The translations under genes and the position numbers were made by a program. A model generated the notes under the pieces. The model made no database searches. It saw only the letters and a program-made list of their open reading frames with translations, and was not told the DNA's origin. DNA of 12,765 nucleotides from Phoronis ovalis (lineage: Eukaryota > Phoronida > Phoronidae), in NCBI GenBank assembly GCA_028565635.1, contig JAOXYB010042649.1, positions 1-12,765 of the forward strand. Direction: 5' to 3'. This document shows positions 1 to 8,699 of this stretch, piece after piece (position 1 is the first letter of the stretch; each line of letters starts with the position of its first letter).

Positions 1-13
1 CGAAAAGTACAAG

Positions 14-76
14 CGACCTGCACTTTGACTTGTATTTACCCTGTGCCGAATATGAAACCGATCGGGTAAAAACTGA
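14..76. repeat. Dispersed repeat, copy 1
   Basis: CGACCTGCACTTTGACTTG and the TATTTAC that follows are nearly repeated at 8549. A shared AAACTGAA follows 55 bp after the start here (57 bp in the other copy), so the two are diverged members of one family. Confidence 0.55.
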
Positions 77-110
77 AGCTGATATCGCGAGAAAAGAAAG
101 TGTTACATAC

Positions 111-178
111 GACAACAACGACGACGACAACGCCTACACTACGACAATATGCCCATTCCACTATGGTGGATGGGCATA
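111..178. repeat. GAC/AAC-rich tract ending in a hairpin
   Basis: A run of GAC and AAC triplets (111-131) is followed by a hairpin at 148-178. The stem pairs TATGCCCA with TGGGCATA and TCCAC with GTGGA, with a single bulged T and a TATG loop (13 bp). AAAAAG follows. The arrangement of triplet tract, palindrome and A-rich tail looks like the end of a dispersed element that enters from beyond the left edge. I associate similar ends with mollusc repeats from memory, not from a search. Confidence 0.6.
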
Positions 179-227
179 AAAAGTTGAAAATAATTTGCAT
201 CATCTGATTAGTGTCTATTTTGGGTAA

Positions 228-590
228 AAATTGTGTTTCTGAATTTTAATTTTCAAAAAGAATTAAGTCAGAAACCCTTGCACCTACAAAGCTGAAACTC
301 GGCAAAAATTATATTTATATATAGATCTACAAACTGATGTCTCAAATTTTTTAAATTCTGCTTTGTTTAAAAGTTATGAATTTTCAAAGCTTAAAGGTCA
401 GCATTTTACTGATTTTGATATGACCCTTAAATTTAAAAAAAAATTTGAATAAAACAAATTTTAAAAATCTAAGACATTTTTTGTAGACATATATGAAAAG
501 CTCATTTATGCAGTTTCAAGTTTGTAGATGCAGAGGTTTTTGACTTAAAGTTTTTTGAAAATTACAACGCAGAAAACCAAATAGTAAAGC
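228..590. repeat. Long imperfect inverted repeat (MITE-like or fold-back element)
   Basis: The left arm (about 228-400) and right arm (about 421-590) are reverse complements with scattered mismatches and small indels. Matched landmarks are TTAATTTTCAAAAA near 246 with its complement near 551-565, GCACCTACAAAGCTGAAACT (about 279-298) with the complement of AGTTTCAAGTTTGTAGATGC (about 512-531), and AAAGGTCA (393-400) with TGACCCTT (421-428). The spacer is about 20 bp. Arm ends are fuzzy and no target-site duplication was identified. No protein is encoded. Confidence 0.8.
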
Positions 591-1731
591 TAACCTTCGA
601 TCCCAGTTCAAAATTTTATCCAGTAAATAAAGCAAAGAAGGTCATGCAGGAGGTGACATCTATAGTCAGCAGTTACAGTTATGAGTCTGATTGATATTCT
701 CGAGTCTACAAATATTGTTTTTATTGCTCTTGAAAACAACAGTATTATGGGTTCAAGTGACACACAAGTGCAAGCTTCATATATGGTCTGATTTCTGTAC
801 TACCATCAGATGAAGGTTCACAAACATGTAATTATATTGTAATTTCAATAGATATATCACCAGACTCGAAGAATCGATTAAGCTGACAAACAGAACAAAT
901 GGAGTTCACGTCCTACTTTATTTATTCTCCTAAAAATGTGTTCATGATCTTATCTTTATTGTCATGCAGCAAATAATTATGACAAATAATTTAATTTTTT
1001 CACACTTTGATGCCCAGAAATAAATCTAATTCCCCCACAAGTGTTGATACAGCCAGATATAATGAGAAATGTTAGAATTGTGAATAATTTTAAGACTTAG
1101 AAACTGTGTAAAGAATAGGTCATATACAGTATGTGCAGGTAGAATTATCAATCAATATGCAAATTTTATATTCATGCTGGTTGTTTTGGACATACGACAG
1201 TAAATAAATCAAGTAAAATTGTGTTCCCACGTCACAGCTGATGGATTCAACACCTAAATATTTTCTACTGTAGTTAACAACATTTTTTGAACCATTTTAA
1301 TCTGATTTTTTTTCAGTAAATAATCAACCAGAAAATAGAAAGAAAATCAAAACATCATTCCGCTTATAGCAGCTAAACACATTTCCCCACATATCAAAGC
1401 CACATATTCACATTCTGTAATCTCACAAATAATTCAAACATAACAAAAACTCATTATCTTCAACATCTTATCCACCAGTTTGTGACCATACACAGAAGTT
1501 TCAGGTTTCAGTAATTTTGTATAGAAGTATTAATCAATAGAAACAATTTTTGCACAACTACACGGGAAATGATGGTAACCTGCATGAATCACATATTAGC
1601 CAGCGACTGATACCTTTCCTTTTTGTTGCAAGACTTTGAAAGAAGGAATATACAGTGGAATGGATTTGTTAAACAGCTGGGTCATTGCTCTTGTGTATAA
1701 GGTTTTCAGTTTCATTTACTTGTTTACATAC

Positions 1732-1847
1732 CTCTTGAGCGATTAATGGAAGCACGGATTAACTCAGATGGTGCGTGAAAGTCTTGTTCCTTAAAACGTT
1801 TCTTCAGATTATCGGAAAACCATCGGCCAGTTTTGGCTTTAAATTCA
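1732..1847 (-). CDS. SYTL: Slp coding exon C: SHD2 with Trp-Phe motif
   Basis: The 116-nt exon lies between acceptor CTAATCTCATTTCAG (AG at 1849-1848) and donor GTATGT at 1731-1726, in context AGAG|GTATGT. It completes the split Thr codon and encodes residues 117-154, ending in phase 1. KTGRWFSDNLKKRF aligns with the SHD2 core of Slp proteins (TG-x-WF-x-D-x-x-x-x-RF). In Rab27 complexes the Trp-Phe and neighbouring aromatic residue sit against the Rab. The tail SELIRASINR aligns with the SE-I-IR-x-S-L-R segment that follows SHD2 in SYTL4/5. The residue after Trp-Phe is Ser, where vertebrate Slps usually have Tyr. No following exon could be recognised between 1731 and 1, so the next one probably lies outside the window. 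Confidence 0.95.
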
Positions 1848-2918
1848 CTGAAATGAGATTAGTGCCTTCTGTACAAACAATAAAATTTAGAAACTTTCTG
1901 TACGCAACAATTTCATATCTACTGAAATTTCAAAACACTTGGCAACTTGTAGGTTTTATGTACAGCTGTTTCTTCATTCCATGTTTACTTTGCATCTCTA
2001 ACATAGCTGAATCATCAAAAATTGGCACTTTCAGAGATTTTGGTTGACAGAAATGGATCTTTTACAACTAATAGAGGTAGCTTGACTTACGTCTGTTTTG
2101 AACATAAAATGCACACCCATTCTCCAGCCCATTTTCCTATTTGCTGACTTTCACGACAAAACTCGCAGACTTTACTGTGGCATCTTGGACATAAATCACC
2201 TGAATCAAATATCATTCCTAGCTTTCGATGACACCTTGAGCATGTCTTTGATGGATCATCTCCGGGTTTTATGGCACTGTTTTTGCGAATACGTTGAATT
2301 TCAGTCTGAAGAGCTCTGCAAAAAACAAATGCATTTTAAATCCATGTATCTTTATATAACCAAATTTCACCAAATTAAATTAAACACCTCTAACAGCAGG
2401 ACATACCTTTACACAAGACACGTGTATAAATTACATACTGATGAGTTACACTTTTATCTTCCTAAGTCCTTGATTAAAAGCACATTGAAAAACTATGTAA
2501 ATGTGACAACAGCTATAAATTTCTTGCAATATTACAGTACAATTTACTACCCATTAGAATCCAGTGTGATCTACTAGTAGCCTGCACAGTGGAAATTAGT
2601 ACTGTATAATAGTTCAGACTAAAATAAAATTCATACTCAATTATTCAAATAAAACAATTTACCGTATTTAGATGCCAACACTGTTATGTATGAATACACT
2701 AGATTAGAACTATATTGTGCAGCATAGCAACATATGGTATAAACTGTATGGTACTCTGCATGACTCTGTTTATCATTTGATTTTGGTACATACCTGATAC
2801 GTTTCTCTTCTTGTCTTTGAAGATCTTCATCTCGTCTTAACACAGATAATATTTGATCACGCTCAGTTTTTGTAAGGTAGTTCAGATCAAGATCATTTAC
2901 CTGCACCATTTTCATATT
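1732..2918 (-). CDS. SYTL: Synaptotagmin-like protein (Slp/granuphilin/Bitesize family), N-terminal Rab-binding domain, three exons, 3' partial
   Basis: Spliced gene read 2918-2794, 2315-2091, 1847-1732, with the ATG at 2915. The joined frame gives 154 codons plus one base without a stop. Domain order is SHD1 helix (about residues 8-58), FYVE-like zinc finger with eight cysteines (C66 to C112), then SHD2 with the conserved Trp-Phe (W125-F126). This order and spacing match the Slp homology domain of granuphilin (SYTL4) and relatives. In that family the domain binds GTP-loaded Rab27 (sometimes Rab3 or Rab8) and C-terminal C2 domains bind membrane, which docks secretory vesicles. Rabphilin and RIM have related fingers, but the RDEDLQRQEEKRIR helix and the SELIRASINR tail fit Slp better. 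The C2 half is missing because the gene leaves the window at the left. Invertebrates usually have few Slp genes, so the vertebrate number (4 or 5) is not assigned; the symbol denotes the family only. Confidence 0.94.
1848..2090 (-). other. SYTL: Slp intron between exons B and C
   Basis: 243 bp, GT at 2090-2089 and AG at 1849-1848, interrupting a Thr codon in phase 2. No internal feature was seen. Confidence 0.92.
2091..2315 (-). CDS. SYTL: Slp coding exon B: end of SHD1 and FYVE-like zinc finger
   Basis: The 225-nt exon lies between acceptor TTTGTTTTTTGCAG (AG at 2317-2316) and a consensus donor GTAAGT at 2090-2085. Entering in phase 2, it encodes residues 41-115. It opens with ALQTEIQRIRKNSA, continuing the basic helix, then carries four CxxC pairs: CSRC (66-69), CPRC (83-86), CEFC (91-94) and CILC (109-112). 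The spacing is C-x2-C-x13-C-x2-C-x4-C-x2-C-x14-C-x2-C. The first three intervals match granuphilin exactly; the last is a few residues longer. The motif EWVCILC corresponds to the SW-x-C-x-x-C end of the family finger. The finger binds two zinc ions and supports the Rab-binding helices rather than a lipid. The exon ends in phase 2 (AC of a Thr codon). The plus-strand open frame over this exon (2098-2577) is an antisense shadow. Confidence 0.97.
2316..2793 (-). other. SYTL: Slp intron between exons A and B
   Basis: 478 bp, GT at 2793-2792 and AG at 2317-2316, interrupting an Arg codon in phase 2. It is AT-rich and holds no recognisable element. Most of the 159-codon plus-strand open frame crosses it, which is unusual in length but resembles no known protein. 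Confidence 0.9.
2794..2918 (-). CDS. SYTL: Slp coding exon A: start codon and SHD1 helix
   Basis: The 125-nt exon begins after acceptor CTGAGCTCAG (AG at 2920-2919) and ends before donor GTATGT at 2793-2788, in context ATCAG|GTATGT. ATG at 2915 gives residues 1-41, starting MKMVQVNDLDLNYL and ending RRDEDLQRQEEKRIR. The pattern DL-x-x-LT-x-x-E-x-x-x-IL-x-VL-x-RDE is the N-terminal SHD1 signature of Slp proteins, the first half of the Rab27-contacting helix. The second ATG (codon 3, context AAAATGG) is in better translation context and would start the protein about as close to the DLxxL motif as in known Slps. The exon ends in phase 2 (AG of an Arg codon). A second acceptor, TTCTTTCTTTACAG at 2942-2944, would lengthen the leader by 23 nt. 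With it, an in-frame TGA precedes the ATG. Beyond the donor the open frame runs into intron (to 2637), which should not be annotated as protein. Confidence 0.93.
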
Positions 2919-4507
2919 CTGAGCTCAGAAAATAAAAAAGTCTGTAAAGAAAGAAGCTGCAATGAACTCTTCAAATACAGTTCAATAATAAAGAAAGAAG
3001 CTGCAATGAACCCTTCAAATACAGTTCAATAATAAAGAAAGAAGCTGCAATGAACTCTTCAAATACAGTTCAATAATAAAGAAAGAAGCTGCAATGAACT
3101 CTTCAAATACAGTTCAATAAAAATTGTAACAAATTGTATAATCTGATGTCTTCTTATCTTAAAGAGAAAATTATCAGGAACAATTAGTCATTGTGAATGT
3201 TAACGATGGGAAAACAACATATAATGGAGACACTGAAACCACTGGATCCCTTATACAAGTCAACTGAAATCTGGCTTGCTAGACAGTGATATGAAGCTAA
3301 AACAAACCATGTTTTTTGGGGTTTTGAAAATTGACATTTTTAACAATTGTAATCCTTGAATGCTGGTACAAACTATCCTAAGTAGGACCATTATCACTCA
3401 ATTTTATAACAGATAAATGCCTGCAGCTAATAATCCTGCTTTTTTGTAACTTACATTTCAAGTATTTATAAGATTTATTTGCAAGCAACAATTATAGAAT
3501 TATGAAACAAATTTTGAGGGTTGTATGCACAATTATGAAAAGCACCAAAGATACAATTATAGGCTTAGATCAAAGTTAAAACACAATGGGCAAATATTTT
3601 AAAGAAAGGTGTAAATGTTTGTGATAAAATGGCATACATTCACACTTGATGTAACCCCAGTGGTGGTGCAAAGGCTGGCCGTGATTTTTTCTTGTTTCCT
3701 CCTTGGTGCTGGCTTTTTTGTTTGTTTTTGTCTGAAAGGGAAATTTTGATGGTCATGCTGCACGAAAAATTTATTGGGAGTAGGATACATAATAATATTC
3801 AGTTTTTAACAGGTAATTTTTTGTGCAATGTTTGGGAAATTTTTATAATGATTTAAGTTACATGAAATTACTATAGAAGTGGATGGGAGAATCAATTGTG
3901 TCCTTAAACCAAATGTTGAGTGATTGTTTATACTTGTGTTATCAGCAGGTTTTGGTGAGAAATTCTAGAACATGAAGTGAGAATCTTTTGTTTTCAATCA
4001 AATTTTCAATACATATATTTTACTAAACAAACATAAATTAAATTAAATAAAAACACAATAAAAGTAAAAGATTATGGATGTACTGGTTATTTTCAAAAGC
4101 AAGTGACAGAAACGGATTACAAATAACCATTAAAAGTAGTACCAGATAATCAATCATTTTTTTGTAATTAAAAAATGTTGGATGAATTTCAGAATGTTTT
4201 GAAACTAATACTTTTTCCAATTAGAATTTCCAGTATCATCTACCAGACAAAAGATTTTTGAGAAAATATAAGTAATTTGCAAAAGTATGTGTTTATTGAT
4301 GTCAGTCCAATTTCAAACTTTCAAGATGGGCTTGAGAAGTACTGTAAGGGACATATCAACTTATTTATTTCAAGTAATATAAACACAATTTTATTCACAA
4401 AACGTACTATGTAACATTGTGCGAATTCCGATTTGACCACCATAACCCCTAGTGGTGGAATTTAAGACTCTGCAGGTGTTAGAATGGATCAGAGTTTAGT
4501 CACTCAC
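2919..4507 (-). other. SYTL: Presumed 5' UTR intron of the Slp gene
   Basis: AT-rich, CpG-poor DNA between the probable leader exon and exon A. Its 3' end is the 44-bp tandem array. A purine-rich segment at 3638-3731, with a good acceptor and a poor donor, is the only other exon-like stretch. The remainder holds short chance open frames only. Confidence 0.45.
2945..3120. repeat. Tandem repeat, four copies of a 44-bp unit
   Basis: Copies begin at 2945, 2989, 3033 and 3077. They are identical as read, except for one T-to-C change in copy 2 (AACCCTTC for AACTCTTC). On the minus strand each unit contains TTCATTGCAG followed by CTTCTTTCTTTA, so every unit carries a pseudo 3' splice site and a pyrimidine tract. 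The copy next to exon A supplies the tract for the acceptor at 2942-2944. The near identity indicates recent expansion. Confidence 0.97.
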
Positions 4508-4597
4508 CTTTGCAGCAGTGGACAAATTTCTTATGTGGAAAATATATATATTAATAAGCATTAGTCTTCCTTCTAAGTACTTGACCACAGAATTTCA
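4508..4597 (-). other. SYTL: Probable 5' leader exon of the Slp gene
   Basis: The 90-nt segment is bounded by a strong acceptor, CTTTTATTTTTCAG (AG at 4599-4598), and a near-perfect donor, CAAAG|GTGAGT (GT at 4507-4506), both in minus orientation, the same as the Slp exons 1.6 kb downstream. All three frames contain stop codons, so an untranslated exon is likely. One ATG inside it opens a frame of 18 codons that is still open at the donor. If joined to exon A at 2918, that frame continues in register into the Slp protein as an extension; if joined at 2941 it does not. The splice-site pair is seen directly; membership of the Slp transcript is inferred from strand and position. Confidence 0.5.
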
Positions 4598-7500
4598 CTG
4601 AAAAATAAAAGTGTATAACTAACTTCAAAAAAATTAGTCTCCAAAATGTCTAGATATATGCACTCGTGGTGAAAAAACTATTTATTTCTAATTCTACAAT
4701 AATAACTCACATAATTCCAGTACAATCAAGTAATAATTTAATAAAACTTAACAGGTCTTATCTGTAATCAAAATTGAATTTAATAGTTTGTATAAGATTA
4801 GACTGCAATTTATTTCCACTGAGGAAGGTGTACATACGAATGCTAATGCAGCAGCCTCAGACATGTTAGCATGCCGACAGTCCAACAACCTAATTTTTAT
4901 AAAATATTAACATGACAAAAGAATCGTTTTTAACTTATGCAAGTACATATGTAGACTATAGTGAACATTGTGTACACAGCTATTTTTCTTCAAAAGGAAA
5001 TTGATAATTATGAATTAACCACCAGGTGTATCCATAGTCAAAAATTATCTTACAATGGAAATTAAGAATAATATTTTTATCTGTACCATGATGTTTTGTG
5101 AATTACTGAAGCAAGACTGCTGCACATTAAGGTAATGTCACGATTGTGAGTTCTGATCGTGATTAGAACATTAAAATATACCACAAAATATGAACAACAA
5201 CAATATATACATCATTCATCATCCACTCCAACCAAGCCCACTGAATATTCAAACACTCCAGGGTTAATAAACTATAGCAGTACTGTTCAGCCATCCTTGT
5301 ACTTTTTAAATTGCTTTGGAGAGAAATTGTTTTTGACAAGCTAATAAAGTGTGGACCTCGCAAACAATTCCTTAATTTAAATTAACAGAATTTACTTTTT
5401 GTGGCTTGTAATACTAAAGAATAAATATACCAATTATTAAATACCTTCAGATAACAAACTCCACCTTAGAGCACAAAATGATAAGTTATAATCTTGACAT
5501 CCACAGCCCTATCAGGATGTTACTGAGATGTGAATGTTCATAAAACAGATAATATTTTAAATTGTTACAAATATTATCAAAACCTTGCAGATACCATTAA
5601 CATACAGTAGTACCATTAAACTACAATAGCCATTTCTGTTTCATAAATATATTGGAATTTAAAATAGAACACTTTGCCAAGTGGAACTAAACTTTTATTA
5701 CTGATTTGCCTCATTATATATTCCCAAAGTGCGAACTTTATGACTGATTTGCCTCATCTTTATGACTGATTTGCCTTTATTACATTTTTGCTGTGGTTCC
5801 TGAAATAAAATTATGAGGTCGTTGCTGCTTTCATCTGTCGTATCATACTTTACTGCGATTTTTTATGTATTGAATTTGGATCAAAAAAGGAAAATCCTTA
5901 GTTAAAACAGCTAGGATCTGAATAACAGTTTAACTTGGACACCTACAGCTAAAAGGCAGTCAGAAACTAGTATAAATTTTAAATTAATACTTTGAATATA
6001 AATGTAACATGTACCAGAAGTCTTTTTCTCATTGATTAATAGTAAAAGTGTAGCTGACGAAGAGTTATGTTGAAATCCATATAATATTGGTTTAATTTAT
6101 ATCTTTTGCAAACACTGGGTGACAGGGAAGCTCAATGAATATATATGTAATGATGTTATTAGTTAACAGCAAGTTTATGGGTGGGATTTGTAGCTTGTAA
6201 AACACCTACTCTGTTTAGATAGCTGATTATTGCAACAAGTACAGAATCAATACACTGTTAACTAATGCATAAAAACACCTGTTGCCTTTATTTTTTTATT
6301 CTCTCTCTTCAGGTGTGGAGGAAAATCCTAGAAAATTGACTATATAACAAAATAAATATTTAATATTATGCAAGAACATATTAAGATTAACTATAAGTAT
6401 TTTATACAAATGTAATAGATAACTGGTTCCATGATAAAGATAGCAATTCTGTATTCAGTGCAGTACTTTTGGATTAAAAATAACTTCTTAGAACTTGTAT
6501 CTTTACAGGATTGACACTACGCAAACATGTACACAAAATACCATTAAATGTTTTGTAGCATATTCTGCCTGTTGCTAGCTTTAATAAAAATTTATGATGG
6601 TCAATTTCATGACCTATAAATCATGCAATAAATATGGGATAAAAATACCAACCTTTAGTTTAATAACTCCATAGATACATATCCTCATATCCTACTATAA
6701 ATGGCCATAAAACAGAAAAAAAAGCATCAGTACAAGCCTCTTTAATAATACTACAGGAAATAAAAATTCTATCCACCTATGGCCTAGAATATCTTCAAGT
6801 GTTAATGATCAAACAGTCTTTTCAAAAAAATTTCGTGACAACACATCATGCATTTTACATATTTCTAAAATTGCAATTTTTATCACATATACCAAGCTTC
6901 ACAAAATATTTACCCCAGTTACTGGAACACCCCACTCCTTTTATGTCCTATTTGACTATTTGATTATTAATATAGTACTTTCCTATTTTGTTTTGATTGT
7001 ACTGTTCGCCTACATGAACATAATAACAAGGACAGTTCAACAATCACTGTATTACTAAATGTATCACCATCTTTTCAAGAAGTGACCTACAATACATAGA
7101 AAATATAAACTGTAGGTACAAAGCACTATAAGGGTACCTGCAGAATAAATGATACTTGGAAATAAATTTAATATGTAACATATAGGTAGTGAAAACAGAA
7201 ATGGTGATGTCAAAATCTAATCAAATTTGCTGGCAGGATTAAATTCTGAAATATCCATGATAGGAATAACTAACAAATGTATCAGTTCTACAGCTATGAA
7301 CTTGACTGCAAGTAGGGTGGAATAGTGTTAATCAAGATTTTATATTTCAAATGATAGGAATTTAAAGTGAAAATAGAAAATTTTGGTCTTCGAATTTCTT
7401 GTCATAGAATGTAGACATTCAGTCAAATGTAACTATGTCTTTCACTCTTGTGGTATATGAAATGACAGTAACCCAGTTTTTAATGAGATTTGGAAATATT

Positions 7501-7600
7501 CAGCATTAACAATGTTCATGCCATCTATAGCTTTACAAGTTTTTGAAGGTATATATGCATCTTTATGAAACTATGTCATATACAACTATAGTGAAGCAAC
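4598..7600. other. AT-rich, CpG-poor stretch without a recognisable gene
   Basis: By position this could be a further 5' intron of the Slp gene. It has only short chance open frames, a 22-bp repeat cluster near 5692-5779 and a 7-bp inverted repeat (ATGCTAA/TTAGCAT) near 4840-4872. A good plus-strand acceptor (CTCTCTCTTCAG, ending 6312) is followed by a short open frame and AATAAA at 6351, but has no partner exon. Confidence 0.5.
5692..5779. repeat. Short interrupted repeat, three copies of a 22-bp unit
   Basis: Unit CTTTATGACTGATTTGCC plus four bases occurs in tandem at 5736-5757 and 5758-5779. A variant copy (TTTTATTACTGATTTGCC) lies at 5693-5714, separated by about 21 bp. Confidence 0.85.
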
Positions 7601-7724
7601 ACAACATACAACCGGATACAAGCCCGAGGGGTGACTTAAATTTTCCCAGACGGGGAATGCCACCTTTATGGCGTATGTTTTTAGCCTAAGTATCAGTAAA
7701 CGGTAGGTAAAATTAACCGCCTTG

Positions 7725-7920
7725 GTAAAATGGTAGTTCAAGTGTTACATTTTTCAGAAATACCTTTTAACCACAAAAATCCAACTAGTACTCATAAGAA
7801 TTGCTATCTATCTTTCGTTCTCTCAATGTAAGTTTCGACATCGTTCAATAGATCCCAGGCACTTAATTAAGTAAAATGATAGTTCAAGTGTACTATATTT
7901 TTCAGTAATATATGTACCTC
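7725..7920. repeat. Local duplication of a roughly 45-bp segment
   Basis: GTAAAATGGTAGTTCAAGTG at 7725 and GTAAAATGATAGTTCAAGTG at 7871 are near identical, and both continue through an ATTTTTCAG-containing segment. They lie 146 bp apart in the same orientation. Confidence 0.75.
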
Positions 7921-7975
7921 AAGTGTTTCATGTTCTGAAGTGGGGGCTACATCCCCGTATGTATATTACGGGAGT

Positions 7976-8009
7976 CACACACACACACACTCAACCCCCC
8001 CCCCCCCCC
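7976..8009. repeat. CA dinucleotide run followed by poly-C
   Basis: (CA)7 plus one C at 7976-7990, TCAA, then 15 C residues at 7995-8009. Simple-sequence DNA whose length is likely to vary and is prone to sequencing error. Confidence 0.95.
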
Positions 8010-8268
8010 ATCCCCGGCATACAAGGTAGTGAAACACATTTTCTTGTCCTACTGCATTGCCTAAATAGTTTTATTTAGGATATATAAAACTCTTTTATTG
8101 AACACAAATACAAATGGGGCACACAAAACATTGAAAGCTGAGAATGAATATATGAGTGGAAATCATGTTCTTCTCAAAGGCTTCTCACAGTTTATTACTG
8201 CCTGAAAATTACTGACAACTTCGAATCAGTGGGGTTTTAAATAGCTAGATGCATTTTATAAATAATTT

Positions 8269-8321
8269 TATAATTATATCGCTAGACCTATCGAATACGT
8301 CTAACGAATCGTGCAATTATA
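8269..8321. repeat. Imperfect hairpin in CpG-normal repeat patch
   Basis: Left arm TATAATTATATCGCTAGAC (8269-8287) pairs imperfectly with 8299-8321, whose complement begins TATAATTG and ends TTAGAC. The outer seven and the inner five of six bases match, and the loop is 11 bp. Probably a remnant of a fold-back element. Confidence 0.5.
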
Positions 8322-8548
8322 AATTCTTGTATGCACACGGTATGCACACCACCCTCGGCCCTCGGGCCATTCTATTATTATTAAGATTAAATGGCTAGAT
8401 TGAAGTTTTTGGGGCAATTGATATGTAGTTGAAGACAAGAAAGAAACCAGTAAATGCAAAGCCAGGATGGCACAACTAAAATCTTTAACAACCGGGTATG
8501 GGCCCGCATAATATTGATAAATCCGGTTTCAGGCCTATAGTATAATTC

Positions 8549-8613
8549 CGACCTGCATTTAACTTGTATTTACACTCCTCCCGCCAACTCCTTCATCAGT
8601 TGCATAAACTGAA
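8549..8613. repeat. Dispersed repeat, copy 2
   Basis: CGACCTGCATTTAACTTG and the TATTTAC that follows match positions 14-39, and AAACTGAA at 8606 matches the one at 69. The orientation is the same as copy 1. The copy sits in a CpG-normal patch with other repeat-like sequence. Confidence 0.55.
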
Positions 8614-8699
8614 TTATAAGCAACGGAAAATACCGCGGTTCAGAACAAAAAGGAACATTTCCTATAAATACCTACCTGTCGAGCATATGTTACATATTC

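Larger units (their letters stand above)
1..1731. other. Intronic DNA downstream of Slp exon C, with a composite repeat at the left edge
   Basis: From 1 to about 600 the sequence is repeat-derived (listed separately). From about 600 to 1731 it is AT-rich, with no open frame, splice-site pair or conserved motif that I could tie to the next Slp exon. Confidence 0.7.

Noticed and set aside
1775-2047. 90-codon plus-strand open frame
   Set aside because: It starts with GTG and is antisense to Slp exon C and the adjacent intron.
2098-2577. 159-codon plus-strand open frame
   Set aside because: It begins with TTG, lies antisense to Slp exon B and its intron, and resembles no protein; its length is partly due to the exon on the other strand.
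2637-2793. Continuation of the minus-strand frame past exon A
   Set aside because: The consensus donor at 2793 ends the exon, and the residues after it do not match the family, whereas exon B does.
2945-3120. CRISPR-like regularly spaced repeat
   Set aside because: The units are head-to-tail with no unique spacers, in a eukaryotic intron; it is a plain tandem repeat.
3599-3790. 63-codon ATG frame, minus strand
   Set aside because: No family resemblance. The exon-like signal inside it is reported separately, but the full frame crosses the acceptor and is not supported.
4038-4220. Hydrophobic minus-strand frame with a signal-like stretch
   Set aside because: TTG start, AT-rich composition, no splice donor at a sensible place and chance length.
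5159-5363. Overlapping 61- and 66-codon frames on both strands
   Set aside because: Low-complexity AT-rich translation, non-ATG start on the plus strand, and no splice or family support.
6301-6356. Plus-strand acceptor, short frame and AATAAA as a last exon
   Set aside because: Only about ten codons to the stop, with no identifiable upstream exon on the plus strand.
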